A stretch of 64,000 nucleotides of DNA from Symbiodinium natans (GCA_905221605.1 CAJNDS010000824.1:451001-515000); one strand, 5' to 3'; counted from the first letter of the stretch, positions 10,371-21,719 are shown. The notes: a model not told the origin generated them from the letters alone. Numbers and translations: made by a program.

Positions 10371-10869
10371 GCCCAGCAGTCAGGAACCGACTGGTTTGCT
10401 GGTGTGGCATGGACGGTCACCCTCGTCCGGCGCCAAGCGAGACCTCGGGGCGGTGGATGCGCAGCGACCCTAAACCCTAAACCCTGAACGCTAAACCCTA
10501 TAGACCCTAAACCCTATGCCCTAAGCCGTTCATATCTATGATCCGCACTTTGCGGCGACTTCTTGAGTGCGTGCCGAAATGCGCGAGCAGCTTCAGGAAT
10601 CGGTCGGACTCTCGGCTCATGTCTTAGGGTGTAGGGTTTGGGTTTTAGGGTTTAGGGTTTAGGGTTTAGGGTTTAGGGTTTGGGGTTTAGGGTTTGGGGT
10701 TTAGGGTTTAGGGTCTTATGCACAACACCCGCGCCTCAGTATGACAGCATGCTCGAGGCCAAAAGCACTCATGAACCCTAAACACCTAACCCTTAAAACC
10801 TTAAAACCTTAATCCCTTAAACCCCTAAACCCCTAAACCCTTAAACCTCAACCCGAAACCCTCCATCCA

Positions 10870-10951
10870 ACGCAAAGAATCGCATGAAGCCCTGGCTCAG
10901 GACCTTCTGGCCAAGGAGATCTTGCCAAAGTGGCAAGAGGCACAGCCAGGG
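10870..10951 (+). CDS. Exon candidate, unrecognised gene
   Basis: Open frame Gln-Arg-Lys-Glu-Ser-His-Glu...Leu-Pro-Lys-Trp-Gln-Glu-Ala-Gln-Pro. Either the whole stretch or the part after GGCTCAG/G (10901) is the exon. It is charged and helical, and is followed directly by a TTTAGGG array starting GGGTTTAG. Confidence 0.4.
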
Positions 10952-11740
10952 GTTTAGGGTTTAGTTTATGGTCTAGGGTTTAGGGTTTAGTTTATGGTCT
11001 GGGTTTAGGGTTTAGGGTTTAGGGCCTAGGGCTTATAGGGCTTAGGGTGTAGGGTTTAACCGTGTTATCCCGGGTTTGGGGCTTATAGGGCTTAAGGTAT
11101 AGCAGGGCTTCCTGCATATGACACTCATGACGCGTGATTTCCCACACCTTAAAGCTCTAAACCCTAACCGTACCCTCCCTTCCCCCTCACCAACAAACAA
11201 GATTCTGATACATAATGATGCAAAAGAGTAAGAAGAATAAAGAGTTCATTGTACGCAATGGCGCTACTAAACGTTACACGTTGCAAGAGTAACCAAAAAC
11301 ATACACAATAACAAAGCATAAAGAAGAAACGAGAACAACAGATGAGAAATACACAATACAGAACAAACCCACAATAATCACAAATAGATACTCAAAAGCC
11401 AAGGAAGAAGAATCCATACCGAAAGAGCTGCAGTTCCACAATACGTATAACAAAAGCAGATGGCAACTAACATACGCAAATACATAGCGACCTTGAGAGT
11501 TGCGCTGGACATGTAGCTGATACTAGGACTTACTACTTCAGCCACGGGGAGTTGAAAGGAAGTAGGCTACAGTACCCCTTAAAACCTCTGTATAGCTTAT
11601 ACGGATTCTTAGAATGGACTTTGGGAATCAGGTACCCTGTTTTTTGTTCAGGAGGTCATGCAACACAGGGCGATGGTAAGCCCGAATCCCAACTCCTGAT
11701 AAACCCTGGTTACGAATCAGTAACTTCGTCATCATGGGGT

Positions 11741-11840
11741 AACATATTTAAGGGTACTTAAACTCAAAAAAAGGAATAGTCATTTTTTACCGACACATAC
11801 TTCTAAGCCTCACTTAAACTCAATAAGGAATAGTCACTTA
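11741..11840. repeat. Introner-like element, family E (E1)
   Basis: Contains AAGGGTACTTAAACTCA and CACTTAAACTCAATAAGGAATAG: two partial copies in tandem of the family E left half. It sits 63 bases upstream of the exon at 11904. Confidence 0.6.
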
Positions 11841-11903
11841 GATGCTTAAATACCATCAAAACCCATAAAATTTAGGCAAGATGCCCCGTCATCTGCGGGC
11901 CAG

Positions 11904-11960
11904 GCGACCTGGTTGCAGCACCTCCGAAGCCTCTTCCGCGACCGGCCCCTGCGGCGGCAG
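11904..11960 (+). CDS. Exon, unrecognised gene
   Basis: GCCAG/GCG acceptor, 19 codons (Ala-Thr-Trp-Leu-Gln-His-Leu-Arg-Ser...Arg-Arg-Gln) and a CAG/GATGAC donor of the GA type. GC-rich, amphipathic, with strong third-position G/C. A TTTAGGG array of about 17 units begins eight bases after the donor. Family unknown. Confidence 0.5.
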
Positions 11961-11967
11961 GATGACT

Positions 11968-12093
11968 GTTTAGGGTTTAGGGTTTAGGGTTTAGGGTTTA
12001 GGGTTTAGGGTTTAGGGTTTAGGGTTTAGGGTTTAGGGTTTAGGGGTTAGGGTTTAGGGTTTAGGGTTTAGGGTTTAGGGTTTAGGGTTTAGG
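11968..12093 (+). repeat. TTTAGGG array (about 17 units)
   Basis: Nearly perfect heptamers, with one GGGG interruption at about 12041. It starts in the first bases of the intron after the exon at 11904-11960. Confidence 0.95.
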
Positions 12094-12117
12094 GAGCTTT
12101 GCCATAGTGGGGAAAGA

Positions 12118-12196
12118 GTTTACATGTTCAAGGGTACTTGAACTCAAGAAGGAATAGAAGTTTTAAGCTTTTGGTACTATCCCAAGCATGGTTTAG
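12118..12196. repeat. Introner-like element, family E (E2)
   Basis: CAAGGGTACTTGAACTCAAGAAGGAATAG at the left and GGTACTATCCCAAGCATGGTTTAG at the right: the complete family E order in one piece. Confidence 0.65.
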
Positions 12197-12976
12197 TTAG
12201 GGTCTACAAAGTCGCAGGTTAGCACCCTGCATGTGCAGAGTCTGTCCTCATCTCCTGCCCAGAAAGGATCTGTAGTGGCTCTCGAGCCAGGGAAGTGATT
12301 AGAAATTTGTGCTTCCGAGCTCGATTCTGGAGGCCTCAGAAGTACCTTGACTCCCTTTTCAGGCGGTTAGGCTCGATCAGAGACTCCAAGCCCTAAACCC
12401 TAAGCATTCGGTGGCCTGAGTCGAGTCAGAAAACTTTCGTCTTTCGTTTTGAAGGTCGTCCGCGGCGTCCGACACAAGGGCTTCAGGGCTTAGGGTTTAG
12501 GATGGTTCTAGGCCTCAACCGTGTGCACCCTCAACCCCGCGAACCCTCAACCTCCCCACACCCTCAGAACACCACCCTAAACCCGGAACCCTAAACCCTA
12601 CACCCTAAAACCCAAAACCCGACCCAAATCTAAGCCCATTGAACTTTCGAAGCCAAACCTTTTAAAGCCTCAACGGCCTTGCGCAAAGGCAGTGTCTCGC
12701 ACCGGAAGTGCCGATCTCAGGGTCTGCATGAGGAAAGCTCAGGGCCTGGCAATTTTGGGGTTCCAAGAGGTTTAGGGTTTAGGGTTTCGGGTTTAGGGCT
12801 TAGGGTATTTCAGGGTTCAGGATCTAAGGTTTAGGGTTCAGGGCTTAGGGCCAGGTTGAGGCAGGCCTGTGAGACCCCCCCCCAACATAAAGTAGTAGTA
12901 CAGCCTGGCACAGACCAAGCACAGGGCAATGCTTACTGACCCTGAAGGTCCAGGTACCTCAACACTTTATGGGATA

Positions 12977-12999
12977 ATGAGGTACATGGACCCTTAGGG
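12977..12999. repeat. Family A element, right end only
   Basis: AATGAGGTACATGGACCCTTAGGG is the family A right terminus; the left arm is not evident. Confidence 0.6.
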
Positions 13000-13479
13000 T
13001 GAGTGGGACTGGCCGAAACTTCCAGCAGCAGGCAGAGGATTCTTACGCGTCGAGTCGAAGCGATGAGCTACAGAAGCCTGATGGCGGGATCTCCAAACCC
13101 AGACCCCTGGAAGGATCCAAAAAGTAGAAGCCCCTATTAGTACCTTGTACTACCATTGGGTCATTCTTAGGAACCCATCCTCCCAGGGGTCTGTGATTTC
13201 GCCTAGGTTACTATAATAAGACTTGAAATTCAAAAGCCAGGGCCTTGTTTTTGCACTGTACCCCAAAAACCCCCTAAAACCCCAAGCCCCTAAACCCCTA
13301 AACCCCTGGAGCCCTAGACCCCTAAAACCCTATACCCCTCAGCACCTAAAGCCCTGAAACCTAAGTCTACTTTATAACCTACTTAGGGGACTTCGGGGGC
13401 TTCTAAGTACAGCTATAAATAGGGCTATACGTACCCTGAACCTCCAAGTACCCCTATACCGTTTCTGGCCTAGGTCTCC

Positions 13480-13800
13480 AGGGCGTCACCGGAACCCGCT
13501 CCAGGCAGGCAGCAAATGGGTGCTGGGGGCGTGTTCCTGTTGAATCCTAAACCCTAAATCCTAAACCCAAAACCCTACACCCCTAAACCCCTAAACCCCT
13601 AAACCCCAAACCCCAAACCCTAAACCCTAAACTCTAAAACCCAACTCCCAGGCCCTGAACCGACCCTCAGTCCTCTAGGAGTCTTGTAGCTGCCGGGCCT
13701 TTGTGGGTGACAGCTTGTTAGGGTTTAGGGTTTAGGGTTTAGGGTTTAGGGTTTGGGGTTTAGGGTTCTTGAGGCAGGGGGGTTCAAGGGGGTTTTGAGG
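13480..13800. other. Heptamer-rich stretch with one weak exon patch
   Basis: A GC-rich patch (13477-13540) after CTCCAG/GGCGTC is open in one frame. It is followed by CCCTAAA words to 13640 and a TTTAGGG array at 13719-13768. I cannot place the patch in a gene. Confidence 0.35.
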
Positions 13801-14167
13801 TTTAGGGTTCAGGGTTCAGGGTTTAGGGTTTATCGTATCCTAAGGTTCCCTACTCCACAAGGCTCCCTAAGCTTCCCTAAGTACCTACCTCCCCCATGAC
13901 CCCCCCCCCCCCCCCCCTCCCTTGAGAATCCTATACTTGGAGGTTCATGGTACTTATAGACATGTATTAAACCAATTATAACTGTACTTACAACCATATT
14001 AAGGCACTTAAAGGGGCTCATAAGTGGGTTGTTAGTACACTTATATTTGGGTAGTAGGTACCCCAAGTAGTGTTGCCAGTGCCAGGGGACTAAAGGAGAG
14101 CTACAGGGACCGATATTCTACGGGTGCCTCCTTATCTCCCTTAACAGTGAGTACAGGAAGGAGTAAA

Positions 14168-14213
14168 AAAATGGGAAGGTGTCTGAATTATTATGGGAAG
14201 GTGTCTGAATTAT
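14168..14213 (+). repeat. 22-bp tandem duplication
   Basis: GGGAAGGTGTCTGAATTATT occurs twice in direct succession. No coding meaning seen. Confidence 0.85.
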
Positions 14214-15124
14214 TGATTTGGCTAGCGTCTGAGACCCTAAGCCCGACACCCTAAACTCAGGTTTAGGGTTTTGGGTTTAGAGTACAAGGAGTACGTGGCA
14301 GAGTCCTGTGTAAGACCATAGCGAAGTTCAGATAAAGTCTCCGCCTCGGAATGCAGGACAAAGATGTTTTCACGCACAGTTGGGTAGAATCTACACATGG
14401 CAGTTTCTGTCATGGAATCTGAGTGTCTTGAGTCTCTTTTGGCGTTAATTGCCTTGAGGAAAAAAGCAATTTCACAAACACAACGCGGAAGATACAAGAG
14501 GTTGGAAGAACTTCAAGTGGATTGTAGAATCTTCAGCATGAAGGCGTTGAGTGAGATTGAGAAGTCAGGAATCTAGTGGCTGGTGATCTGTAGGCGCACT
14601 TCGTTGTGACGGATCTTACTCTGGGCTGAAGGGGCTTAGAGTTTCATTGGGTGCCTGTTTAAGCTACCTCACTTACACACGTACCAGTCCGGACCCTCAA
14701 CCAACCTAAACCCTAAACCCTACTATCACCCCCACACCCCACCCCCCGCAAAAAAGGAGGGGAGACTCAACTAAGAACAAAAACCCACATGTCCCAAGGG
14801 GAGCAGCTCAAGAGCCAGCTCGCAGCCTGGGGGCGTGTGAGGGTTTAAGGTTTTTTCTAGGGTTTAGGGTTTAGGGTTAGGGTTTACTAAACCCTAAACC
14901 CTGGGGAACCTTAACCCCTTTAGGGCTGCTTAGGGTTTATGGAAAGGTTTTACAGCATTTGTAGGGTTTGTAGGACACCTACATATTTTAGGACTTCTAG
15001 GGCTTAGAAGGTTTGTCGTGTTGGGGTTTATGGGGCCAGAGGGCGTGCAGGTGTTGACGGGCGCAAGGTGTAGGGCTTCGGGTTTAGCATTGAGGGGCTC
15101 CTCCGGTTTTTTTGGGGCTCCAAG

Positions 15125-15239
15125 GGCAGAGCCAAGACGTGGAAGCAGCTCCGGCGAGCCGCTGCTCGGGCGTGCAGTGTGCCTCGGAGAGGCTACTTGG
15201 CCCAGCGCATCCTGCCGCAGTTTCAGAAGCTCGGCAACG
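15125..15239 (+). CDS. Exon candidate, unrecognised gene
   Basis: CCAAG/GGC acceptor and an open frame of about 38 codons: Gly-Arg-Ala-Lys-Thr-Trp-Lys-Gln-Leu-Arg-Arg...Ile-Leu-Pro-Gln-Phe-Gln-Lys-Leu-Gly-Asn-Gly, ending before GCCGGC (GC-type donor). Basic and helical. A different + frame is open from 15018 to 15596 (192 codons) across the same bases; I prefer the shorter exon because its composition and flanks match the other exons, but the longer frame cannot be excluded. Confidence 0.4.
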
Positions 15240-15777
15240 GCCGGCGTGTTGCACATTCCGGCCGCCTATGCGGAGCCCTTCCTTCGTGAAAGTCGGGAAG
15301 TGTACGGTGTACTTAACGAGGACGCTCACCGGCCGAATGCCACCCTCGGCACATTGCCTGGCAAGGTACAAGCGTACCGTCGTGGGACCATGTACGCTTA
15401 TAGGGTTGAAGGTTCCTTGGCTGTGATATTTTATGTGGAGCCCAGGGCTACAGGGCTTATAGGGCCTTTACGAGGTGATCTAGAAGATTCTGGGCTTGGG
15501 GGATTTAGGATGTGTAGGCTTCGGGCATCAGATTTTTCAAGGCTTTGCCTTGCCTGTGTTTCCAAGAGTAGTTTCATGGGCCCTAACCTCCTTTAAAGAG
15601 TTTTGACGTAAGGGCCCTTAGTTTGTATGGGCTTTTGAAGGGGTTATACTGTACACGCTTTCCTGAGCCTAACTAACGTCATAAGGAATCGCGCGGGGGG
15701 GGAAGGGGGGAGGAGGCTGGGCTTGCGAAGGCCTTAATTGTGGAGTAAGGGCCTTGCGCCCTAAACCCTAACTCCTA

Positions 15778-15972
15778 AACCCTCCCTGCCCCTCCCTTAC
15801 CCCTCCTTTCCCCCTCCCTTACCGCTTACCCCTTACCCCTTACCCCTTACCCCTTACCCCTTACCCCTTACCCCTTACCCCTCCTTTCCCCCTCCCTTAC
15901 CGCTTGCCCCTTACCCCTTACCGCTTCCCCTTCCCCCTTCCCCCTTCCCCCTTCCCCCTTCCCCCTTCCCCC
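15778..15972 (+). repeat. C-rich variant arrays: CCCCTTA then CCCCCTT
   Basis: After two CCCTAAA-like words come CCCCTTA heptamers (about 15826-15890), then CCCCTTAC/CCGCTTCC transitions and a run of CCCCCTT (to 15972). The unit stays seven bases long while its sequence changes stepwise, as expected from slippage and homogenisation of a telomere-type heptamer. Confidence 0.85.
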
Positions 15973-15997
15973 CCCGGTTGTTCCTTCTGATAGCGAG

Positions 15998-16071
15998 GTC
16001 GATCCTAAGTGGCATCCCGCTTTGCAGCAGCCAGTGGGTTGCCTCTCGCCGGCACCCTTGCACCAGACCGA
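15998..16071 (+). CDS. Exon, unrecognised gene
   Basis: GCGAG/GTC acceptor and 24 open codons: Val-Asp-Pro-Lys-Trp-His-Pro-Ala-Leu-Gln-Gln...Leu-His-Gln-Thr-Glu, then a donor at GAG/GGTTGAGG (the exact cut is uncertain by 1-2 bases). TTTAGGG words follow from 16090. Unrecognised. Confidence 0.45.
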
Positions 16072-16129
16072 GGGTTGAGGGTTCAGGATTTAGGGTCTTT
16101 AGGGCTTAGGGTTTAGGGTCGTGAGAGTT

Positions 16130-16252
16130 TAGGGTTTCGGGTTTTTAGGGTTTTTAGGGTTTTTAGGGTTTTTAGGGTTTTTAGGGTTTTTAGGGTTTTT
16201 AGGGGTTTTAGGGTTTTTAGGGTTTTTAGGGTTTTTAGGGTTTTAGGGTTTA
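16130..16252 (+). repeat. TTTTTAGGG nonamer array
   Basis: About 12 copies of a nine-base unit with five T, ending in ordinary TTTAGGG. The unit has grown from seven to nine bases and been copied uniformly. Confidence 0.9.
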
Positions 16253-16655
16253 GGTTGGGACCCTAGGCCCGCTCTAACGGACCCCAAACACGGTCAAAAG
16301 CCGAGCCTTGAAACACTACGTAACCAGGATCCAGCGGGGTGTTGGGAGTTATGCAGTAGGGCGTTTGTTTTTTTTGGGCTTCTAATCCCTAAGCACTAAC
16401 CCCTAAACCCTAAACCCTAACCCCTAAAGCCCTAAGCCGTAAACCCTACACCCTGCCAGGCTCCTCTCAAAGACATTGCACGTGGGGTTCAGGGCTTCGT
16501 GCGCCGGGCCCAAAAGACTGGCAAAAGAATGACAGTCACAACCCAACATGCTATCTATAAAGCCCTAAACCCGAAACCCTAAACCCCCGACCCAAAACCC
16601 TGAACCTTGTAGGTGACATGCTCTACCCCTTTTGGGGATTTAGGTTCCCTTGTAA

Positions 16656-16809
16656 CCCTAAGGGTCCATGTACCTAAATAGGGAATTGGGTTTAGGGTTT
16701 AGGGTTGGGGTTCCCTAAGTGTCCATGCACCTACATAGGCAAGACTTGGGCCTTAAAGTACTTCCTACATAGGAACTTTGAGGGCCCAGATATACAGTAA
16801 TGAGGGCCC
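16656..16809. repeat. Introner-like element, family A, composite (A1)
   Basis: A first left end (CCCTAAGGGTCCATGTACC) is interrupted by TTTAGGG words. A second left end (CCCTAAGTGTCCATGCACC) then runs on through CTTGGGCCTTAAAGTACTTCC to GCCCAGATATACAGTAATGAGGGCCC. This looks like one element inserted into, or rearranged with, another. Confidence 0.65.
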
Positions 16810-16957
16810 TAAACCCTAAACCCTACACCCCAAAACCCTAAACCCTAAACCCTAAACCGTGGACTCTTAGGGCTATAAGCCCCTTGAAACCCGAAAGGGC
16901 ACCCTTTAATATTCCTAGGATACTTCTTGGGTCTGGTGCGGTAGGTGCTGGATCCAT

Positions 16958-17022
16958 GTTTAGGGTTTAGGGTTTATAAGGTTTAGGGTTTAGGGTTTAG
17001 GGTTTAGGGTTTAGGGTTTAGG
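16958..17022 (+). repeat. TTTAGGG array
   Basis: About eight heptamers with one GTTTATAAGG interruption. Confidence 0.9.
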
Positions 17023-17171
17023 CACGAGTTCGAGAATGCGGGCTCTGTAGTACCCTAGACGAAGGGATAGAATCGTTGTCGAGATCCCAACAGGATTCCA
17101 GCACTTGCTGGTTGCTATCACTTCCTATTCCTGCTGTTGGGTTTCAGAAGCCCTCATCTCAACGTATTCAG

Positions 17172-17219
17172 GCCCTCCTCCGCCACCACACCTTTGCCCT
17201 CAGCGCTCGATCGCCGAAG
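17172..17219 (+). CDS. Exon candidate, unrecognised gene
   Basis: TTCAG/GCC acceptor after a pyrimidine-rich stretch; 16 codons Ala-Leu-Leu-Arg-His-His-Thr-Phe-Ala...Ser-Pro-Lys. The donor is not clear. Short, so weak. Confidence 0.25.
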
Positions 17220-17952
17220 CCCAGTTCCCGAACCCTAGACACCTAGCTTTTAACCCTGGTAATACCGTGACCCTGAAGACACCTATAATTAAAGGTCTTT
17301 ACTACAGGGAATAGAGCGTGTGCAGGGCTTGTGGGGGTCATAGGGTTCGTAGGGGCTTATGGGGTTACAGGGTTATAGGATATACAGGTACTGGGCCTAT
17401 TAGGGGTGGTGCTCACTGGCACTGTAGGATCTGGGGAATACCGAGCGCTTGGCAGAGAAGGACTATATGAGGCCGGGGCACAACTCCTCGGATTTCGGAT
17501 TTTCAGTCGAGGCTTATCCTTGCATCACCCTAAGCGTCCATGAACCTAGGTACTATATCGTTTCGGGTTTAGGGTTTAGGGTTTAGGGTCTAGGGGCCCG
17601 AGTATAGCCTAGAAGCCCTAAACACTAAACCCTACTTGGCAAAGCGCCGCTTGGGAATCCTTCAACCCGAAGGACATTCCTGCTCATTCCTGGGATAGTT
17701 GGGAATTCGTGTTGAAAGGCCTTGAAGGCAGCTATCGGGATTCAAGTATAAGGTCTTAACTCGCGGTTTGGGGCGCCCGAACCCTAGCCTAAATCCAAAG
17801 CCAAACCCCAAGCCCCGAAGCCCCCATAAATTAAGCAATGTACTTAGACACGTACATACAAAATATAATATACACCAATAAATACAAGTATAAATAACAA
17901 CATGACGCACACACATGACATAATGGAACCTTATCCCCGAAGACCACGCGAG

Positions 17953-18041
17953 GCTCTTCCTGCTGGATTGGCCTGGCGAGGGCCTGGCAAGAGCCACGCC
18001 GCTGGCTTCCCTGCGCCCTCTCGCAGACGGTCGCCCGGGGG
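17953..18041 (+). CDS. Exon candidate, unrecognised gene
   Basis: GCGAG/G acceptor; the frame reads Leu-Phe-Leu-Leu-Asp-Trp-Pro-Gly-Glu-Gly-Leu-Ala-Arg...Leu-Arg-Pro-Leu-Ala-Asp-Gly-Arg and reaches a GTAGGGTTGAGGG donor. GC-rich with coding feel. A second frame (Ala-Leu-Pro-Ala-Gly...) is also open. Confidence 0.4.
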
Positions 18042-19560
18042 GGTAGGGTTGAGGGTTTGAGCGTTTGAGGGTTTGAGTGTGTAAGGTTTAGGAATTCAGG
18101 ATAACGGGCTTGAGGGTGTAGTTCGTGAGTTGTTGTAGGGCAGAAGGGTTGGGGTGGATGCTTCTTTTCTTCCTGGTGGCTTGCTTCGCCATTGAGGACG
18201 TCTGGCTCTCACAGGAATAGAAACAGGTGTTAGGCTCCTTTTGACTCACGGCCTATCCCGAGACTTGCTACTACATCTCAGCTTTCTTTGGTTTGACCGA
18301 ACTCTTAATCTTCAAACTGACGGCAACGGGGTCCCGGGCAATCTTATTACTCGCGACTGGCGCCAGTCTTGAAAACAGACGTCTAGATGACTGCACGTTG
18401 AAAAACTCTCAGTGCCCTTCCGACTAAGCCTGCAGCAAGCAAATCTCTGTGCCTAACTTAAGCCCTCCCTTGAAAGATTCGAAACAAGTCAAGTGCCTCA
18501 AGACGACTTCCGCATACATGTGCTTGAAGCCCTAAACCCTAAACCCTAAACCCTAAACCCTAAACCCTAAACCCTAAACCCTAAACCCTAAACCCTAAAC
18601 TGGCCTCCTGCCTCTTACTGCAGCATGATTCTGGACTTCTCCTCACAGAGACATGCCCCTAAGCCCTAAACCGTAAGCCCTAGACCCTCAGACCCCAACG
18701 AGACCCCATGCAGCCCGAAGCGCCCCGATGTCACCCATAAGCACTCTTGGGTTTAGTGTGAAGGGTTTAGGGTTTAGGGTTTAGGGTTTAGGGTTTAGGT
18801 GAATAGATCCCCTCAACATCCTAGAAGTCCTGAAGCCCAAAGCCCTCTAACGCTAAGCCCTGATTAGGCCCTGTGAAGCCCCCAAACCCCTACATAGCTG
18901 CAAATTGCTGAAGACCCCCCCAAAAAAATAAAAAAACTATATTGCTCTTATAAGGACGAATATAGTTTATTGTTATTATTATTATTATTATTAGTTTCTT
19001 GTTTTCATGTTTTTTGGAGGGGCAGCAAATAAGAAGAGAAAGCCTGAGTTGCCGCAGGCAGGGCGAACTCCAAGGGCCCTTACCGACTTGCCCTGAAGGG
19101 CCGGGGGGGTGAAGCCAGGACCTTGGCCAGGGCTTGGGAGTTTGGGAGTTGGTTTTTTTGGGCTTTTGGGGGTTGTGCCCTAAACCCTAAACCCTAAATA
19201 GACCCCAACTGAACCCCAAGCCCTAAACCCTAAACCTGTTTGGGTTTTGGTGGGGGTTGCGTGCACTTTGTGGATGTTTATGGCACAGGCTCCGGGCTCC
19301 GGGCTTTGGAATTGGAGGAGGGTTCGGCGTGTACAAGGGTGGTCCCTAACACGGGCAGCACCTTCTGAACCCCCGCACAAAGCAGAAACCGTACGAGAAT
19401 CCCCGAACCCTAAGCCGTATTTAGGAGCCCCCAACTTAGGTACCCGATCCTCAGAAGAGGCCCTTGGCGGTCCAAAGGTGCATAAACTTGGGAAACCCCA
19501 AGCATACCACCGGTGTGTATGCTTACTGCTGTGCAAGGGCACAGGGTTTACATGGTACAG
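18042..19560. other. Stretch without assigned genes
   Basis: Holds a CCCTAAA array (18530-18600), a TTTAGGG array (18765-18799), an ATT trinucleotide run at 18970-18993 and no exon with convincing flanks. The frame open at 19247-19576 on both strands is of low complexity at its ends and is not called. Confidence 0.5.
18530..18600 (+). repeat. CCCTAAA array (10 units)
   Basis: Perfect heptamers. Confidence 0.95.
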
Positions 19561-19619
19561 GGTTTACATGGTTTAGTGTTTACATGGCTTAGGGGTTGGG
19601 GGTATTCAGGGAGACTCAA

Positions 19620-19945
19620 GGAGGTCTGAGTGCCTTCTGCCTTACCCAACTGGAGGAGGCCCGAGTGTGTTCTGCTGGGCACCTCCAGACACACCGCCGG
19701 CCGGGTGTGGGGCATGCGGCACGTATGGCAAGGAGGGTGGCTTCCAATGCTGGCATCTTGGCCAGTTCCCGGTTGACCCCCCGGATCTGCCTGTTGCCTT
19801 TGGGGCCAACGTGTGTGCACATAGGCACATATGACAGCAGAGCAAATGGGCTAAGGCGTCTGCTGGGGGCAACCCACCGTATCAGGCTGAGCCGTTTCAC
19901 TCGCGGTGGTGCGTGCTGCTTGTAGGGGAGGCCGTGTCGACGGAA
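19620..19945. repeat. Diverged direct repeat, copy 1
   Basis: Shares with 20300-20640, in the same order: a CCTTACCCAA start, GGCCGGGTGTGGGGCATGC, TGTTGCCTTTGGGGCCAACGTG, CATATGACAGCA, GGGCTAAGGCGTCTGCTGGG, GGCTGAGCCGTTTCACT and GGGGAGGCC. Both strands are open over much of it; no family recognised. Confidence 0.8.
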
Positions 19946-20299
19946 CTCTGACAGCCACTTGTGCACTTGTGCAGGAAGTTTGCAACTGTGCCCGAAGTTG
20001 GCCCATCGGCTGCCCGTGTGCGTGTCCCATAGGTCTCAGATGCCGAGGGCTAGACTGCGGTCGGCTGTGAGTGCAATCCATGTCGCACATTTGAAGGCGG
20101 TAGTTGGACACATAAACCTTTTGTGATGCGCTGCCTCGCACATTGCGTGAACTGTGCCATCGAGCTGAAGTCTGAAGAACAGTCGTCATCGTCCATGGCT
20201 GTTGCGCGGGCTAAGTTAGGGCATGTACAGCCTGTATAGCAGTGCACTAGCGCTAGGCATCGGTGGCCGTCAGTGCAGCATGATGGCTTTGTGAAGGGT

Positions 20300-20640
20300 G
20301 ACTACAGACGTCGCCTTGCCTTACCCAAAGCAGCTTCCACCATGCAGGTGCATGTGGGAGCGTGCTGACACACAGCTGGCCGTGTGTGGGGCATGCAGTG
20401 TGTTGTGGCACCCGGGTCGCCCGTAAGCTGTTGTACCGGCATCAGACGTTCACGGCGGGCTGCTCGGGTGTCTGTTGCCCTTGGGGCCAACGTGCCTTGC
20501 AGGTCTGCGGGCATATGACAGCAAAGCGATGGGCTAAGGCGTTTGCTGGGGGCAATCCGCAGCCATGGCTGAGCCGTTTCATTGGCAGTGGCACACGCTG
20601 CAAGGCAGGGGAGGCCTACCAAACTTCCAGAACGTGCTTC
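20300..20640. repeat. Diverged direct repeat, copy 2
   Basis: Second copy of the 19620-19945 block, about 680 bases downstream and roughly 70-75 percent identical, with indels that are not all multiples of three; this argues against a conserved protein in both. Confidence 0.8.
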
Positions 20641-20649
20641 CCGTGATGT

Positions 20650-21660
20650 GCCGCTTGTATCTGCCTGTCATCACTGCCCTGAAAAACCCCGGTAGACGTG
20701 TGTCCTATGGTCCAACTCTGAGCCCTAATTAAGGGGCAGCACACTTTCTGCCTGTTGCACGCCAGTCATAGGGAAGATGTTGTTCCACGGACAGCTGCAT
20801 GTAGTGAGACTCTGTGAAAGTGCTATTTGCGGCCTGGAAAGCTTGGGAGCTTCTACTCGAGACCTTCGGCCCTTGACCCCATTCTTAAGCTCCGCTGCCA
20901 CGCACGTGCACGCGCAAGCGCGCTCAAGCTCGCCCCCGCGTGCTGTCCGAACACCGAGGATGCCAACTGGAAGGCCCAGCGATGCCAGTTCGGTGCTTGA
21001 TTTCGGTTTAGGGCTTTTAGGGTTTTAGGGTTTGAGGGTTTTGAGGGTTTCGAGGGTTTATAGCGTTTATAGGGTTTATAGCGTTTAAATTCTTCTTGCG
21101 TCTCGTGGTCTAATTCTAGGCTTCGGGTTTGCAATTTTGGGGGCTTAAGTGTAGGGGTTTGTCTGGCAGTGCGGTTTACGGGGAGGCGGGCGGGCGGGGG
21201 GGTAGGGGGGTGAGGGGGGGTGAGGGGGGGGTTGGGTGGGGGTGGAGGGCGAGTGAACGGAGTCCTCGCTCAGCTTTCCCCCCTCCCCTAGCCCACCCCA
21301 GATCCTATAACCCTAAGTCCCAAACCGCAAACCATAAACCCCAAACCCTGAAACCTGTAGACCAATGCCCAATGCCCGGACAGGCTGTGGCCACCTTCTT
21401 CGGGCTTTTGCCCGAGGTGCCTGCCAAAATCTGGCAAAGTGTTTTTGGCTCAGGGTTCAGTGTTTCTTGGGTTCAGGGTCCTTCGAGAAGCTTTGATGAC
21501 AATGGCTGTGGTGAGGGGGTGGAGCGGGGGTAGGGGGGTTATTTAACAAGGTGCACTCCACATCGGCCCTCAGCAGGGATGTGCTGGAAGCTGGCCCCCG
21601 CAAATCACGGTGTACACCCTAAACATCCCTAAACCCTAAACCCTAAACCCTGTATCCGGT
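20650..21660. other. Stretch without assigned genes
   Basis: A TTTAGGG-derived stretch at 21003-21090 and G-rich runs at 21185-21250. A frame at 21129-21533 is built largely on G-runs and heptamer variants and is not called. Confidence 0.5.
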
Positions 21661-21678
21661 GAATCAACGCCGCTGCAG

Positions 21679-21719
21679 GCGCCCATCCGCGTCACCTACT
21701 TCGGCGTGCTCCGTCTGAG
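21679..21719 (+). CDS. Exon candidate
   Basis: CTGCAG/GCG acceptor, codons Ala-Pro-Ile-Arg-Val-Thr-Tyr-Phe-Gly-Val-Leu-Arg-Leu, then a CTGAG/GCTGG donor of the GC type. The AGGC word is shared by acceptor and donor. Could belong to the 5' part of the SHxW gene or to a preceding gene. Confidence 0.4.

Noticed and set aside
15018-15596. 192-residue + strand protein
   Set aside because: Begins in heptamer-derived sequence and lacks the AG/G-GC/GT exon signals; an overlapping shorter exon in another frame fits better, though not proved.
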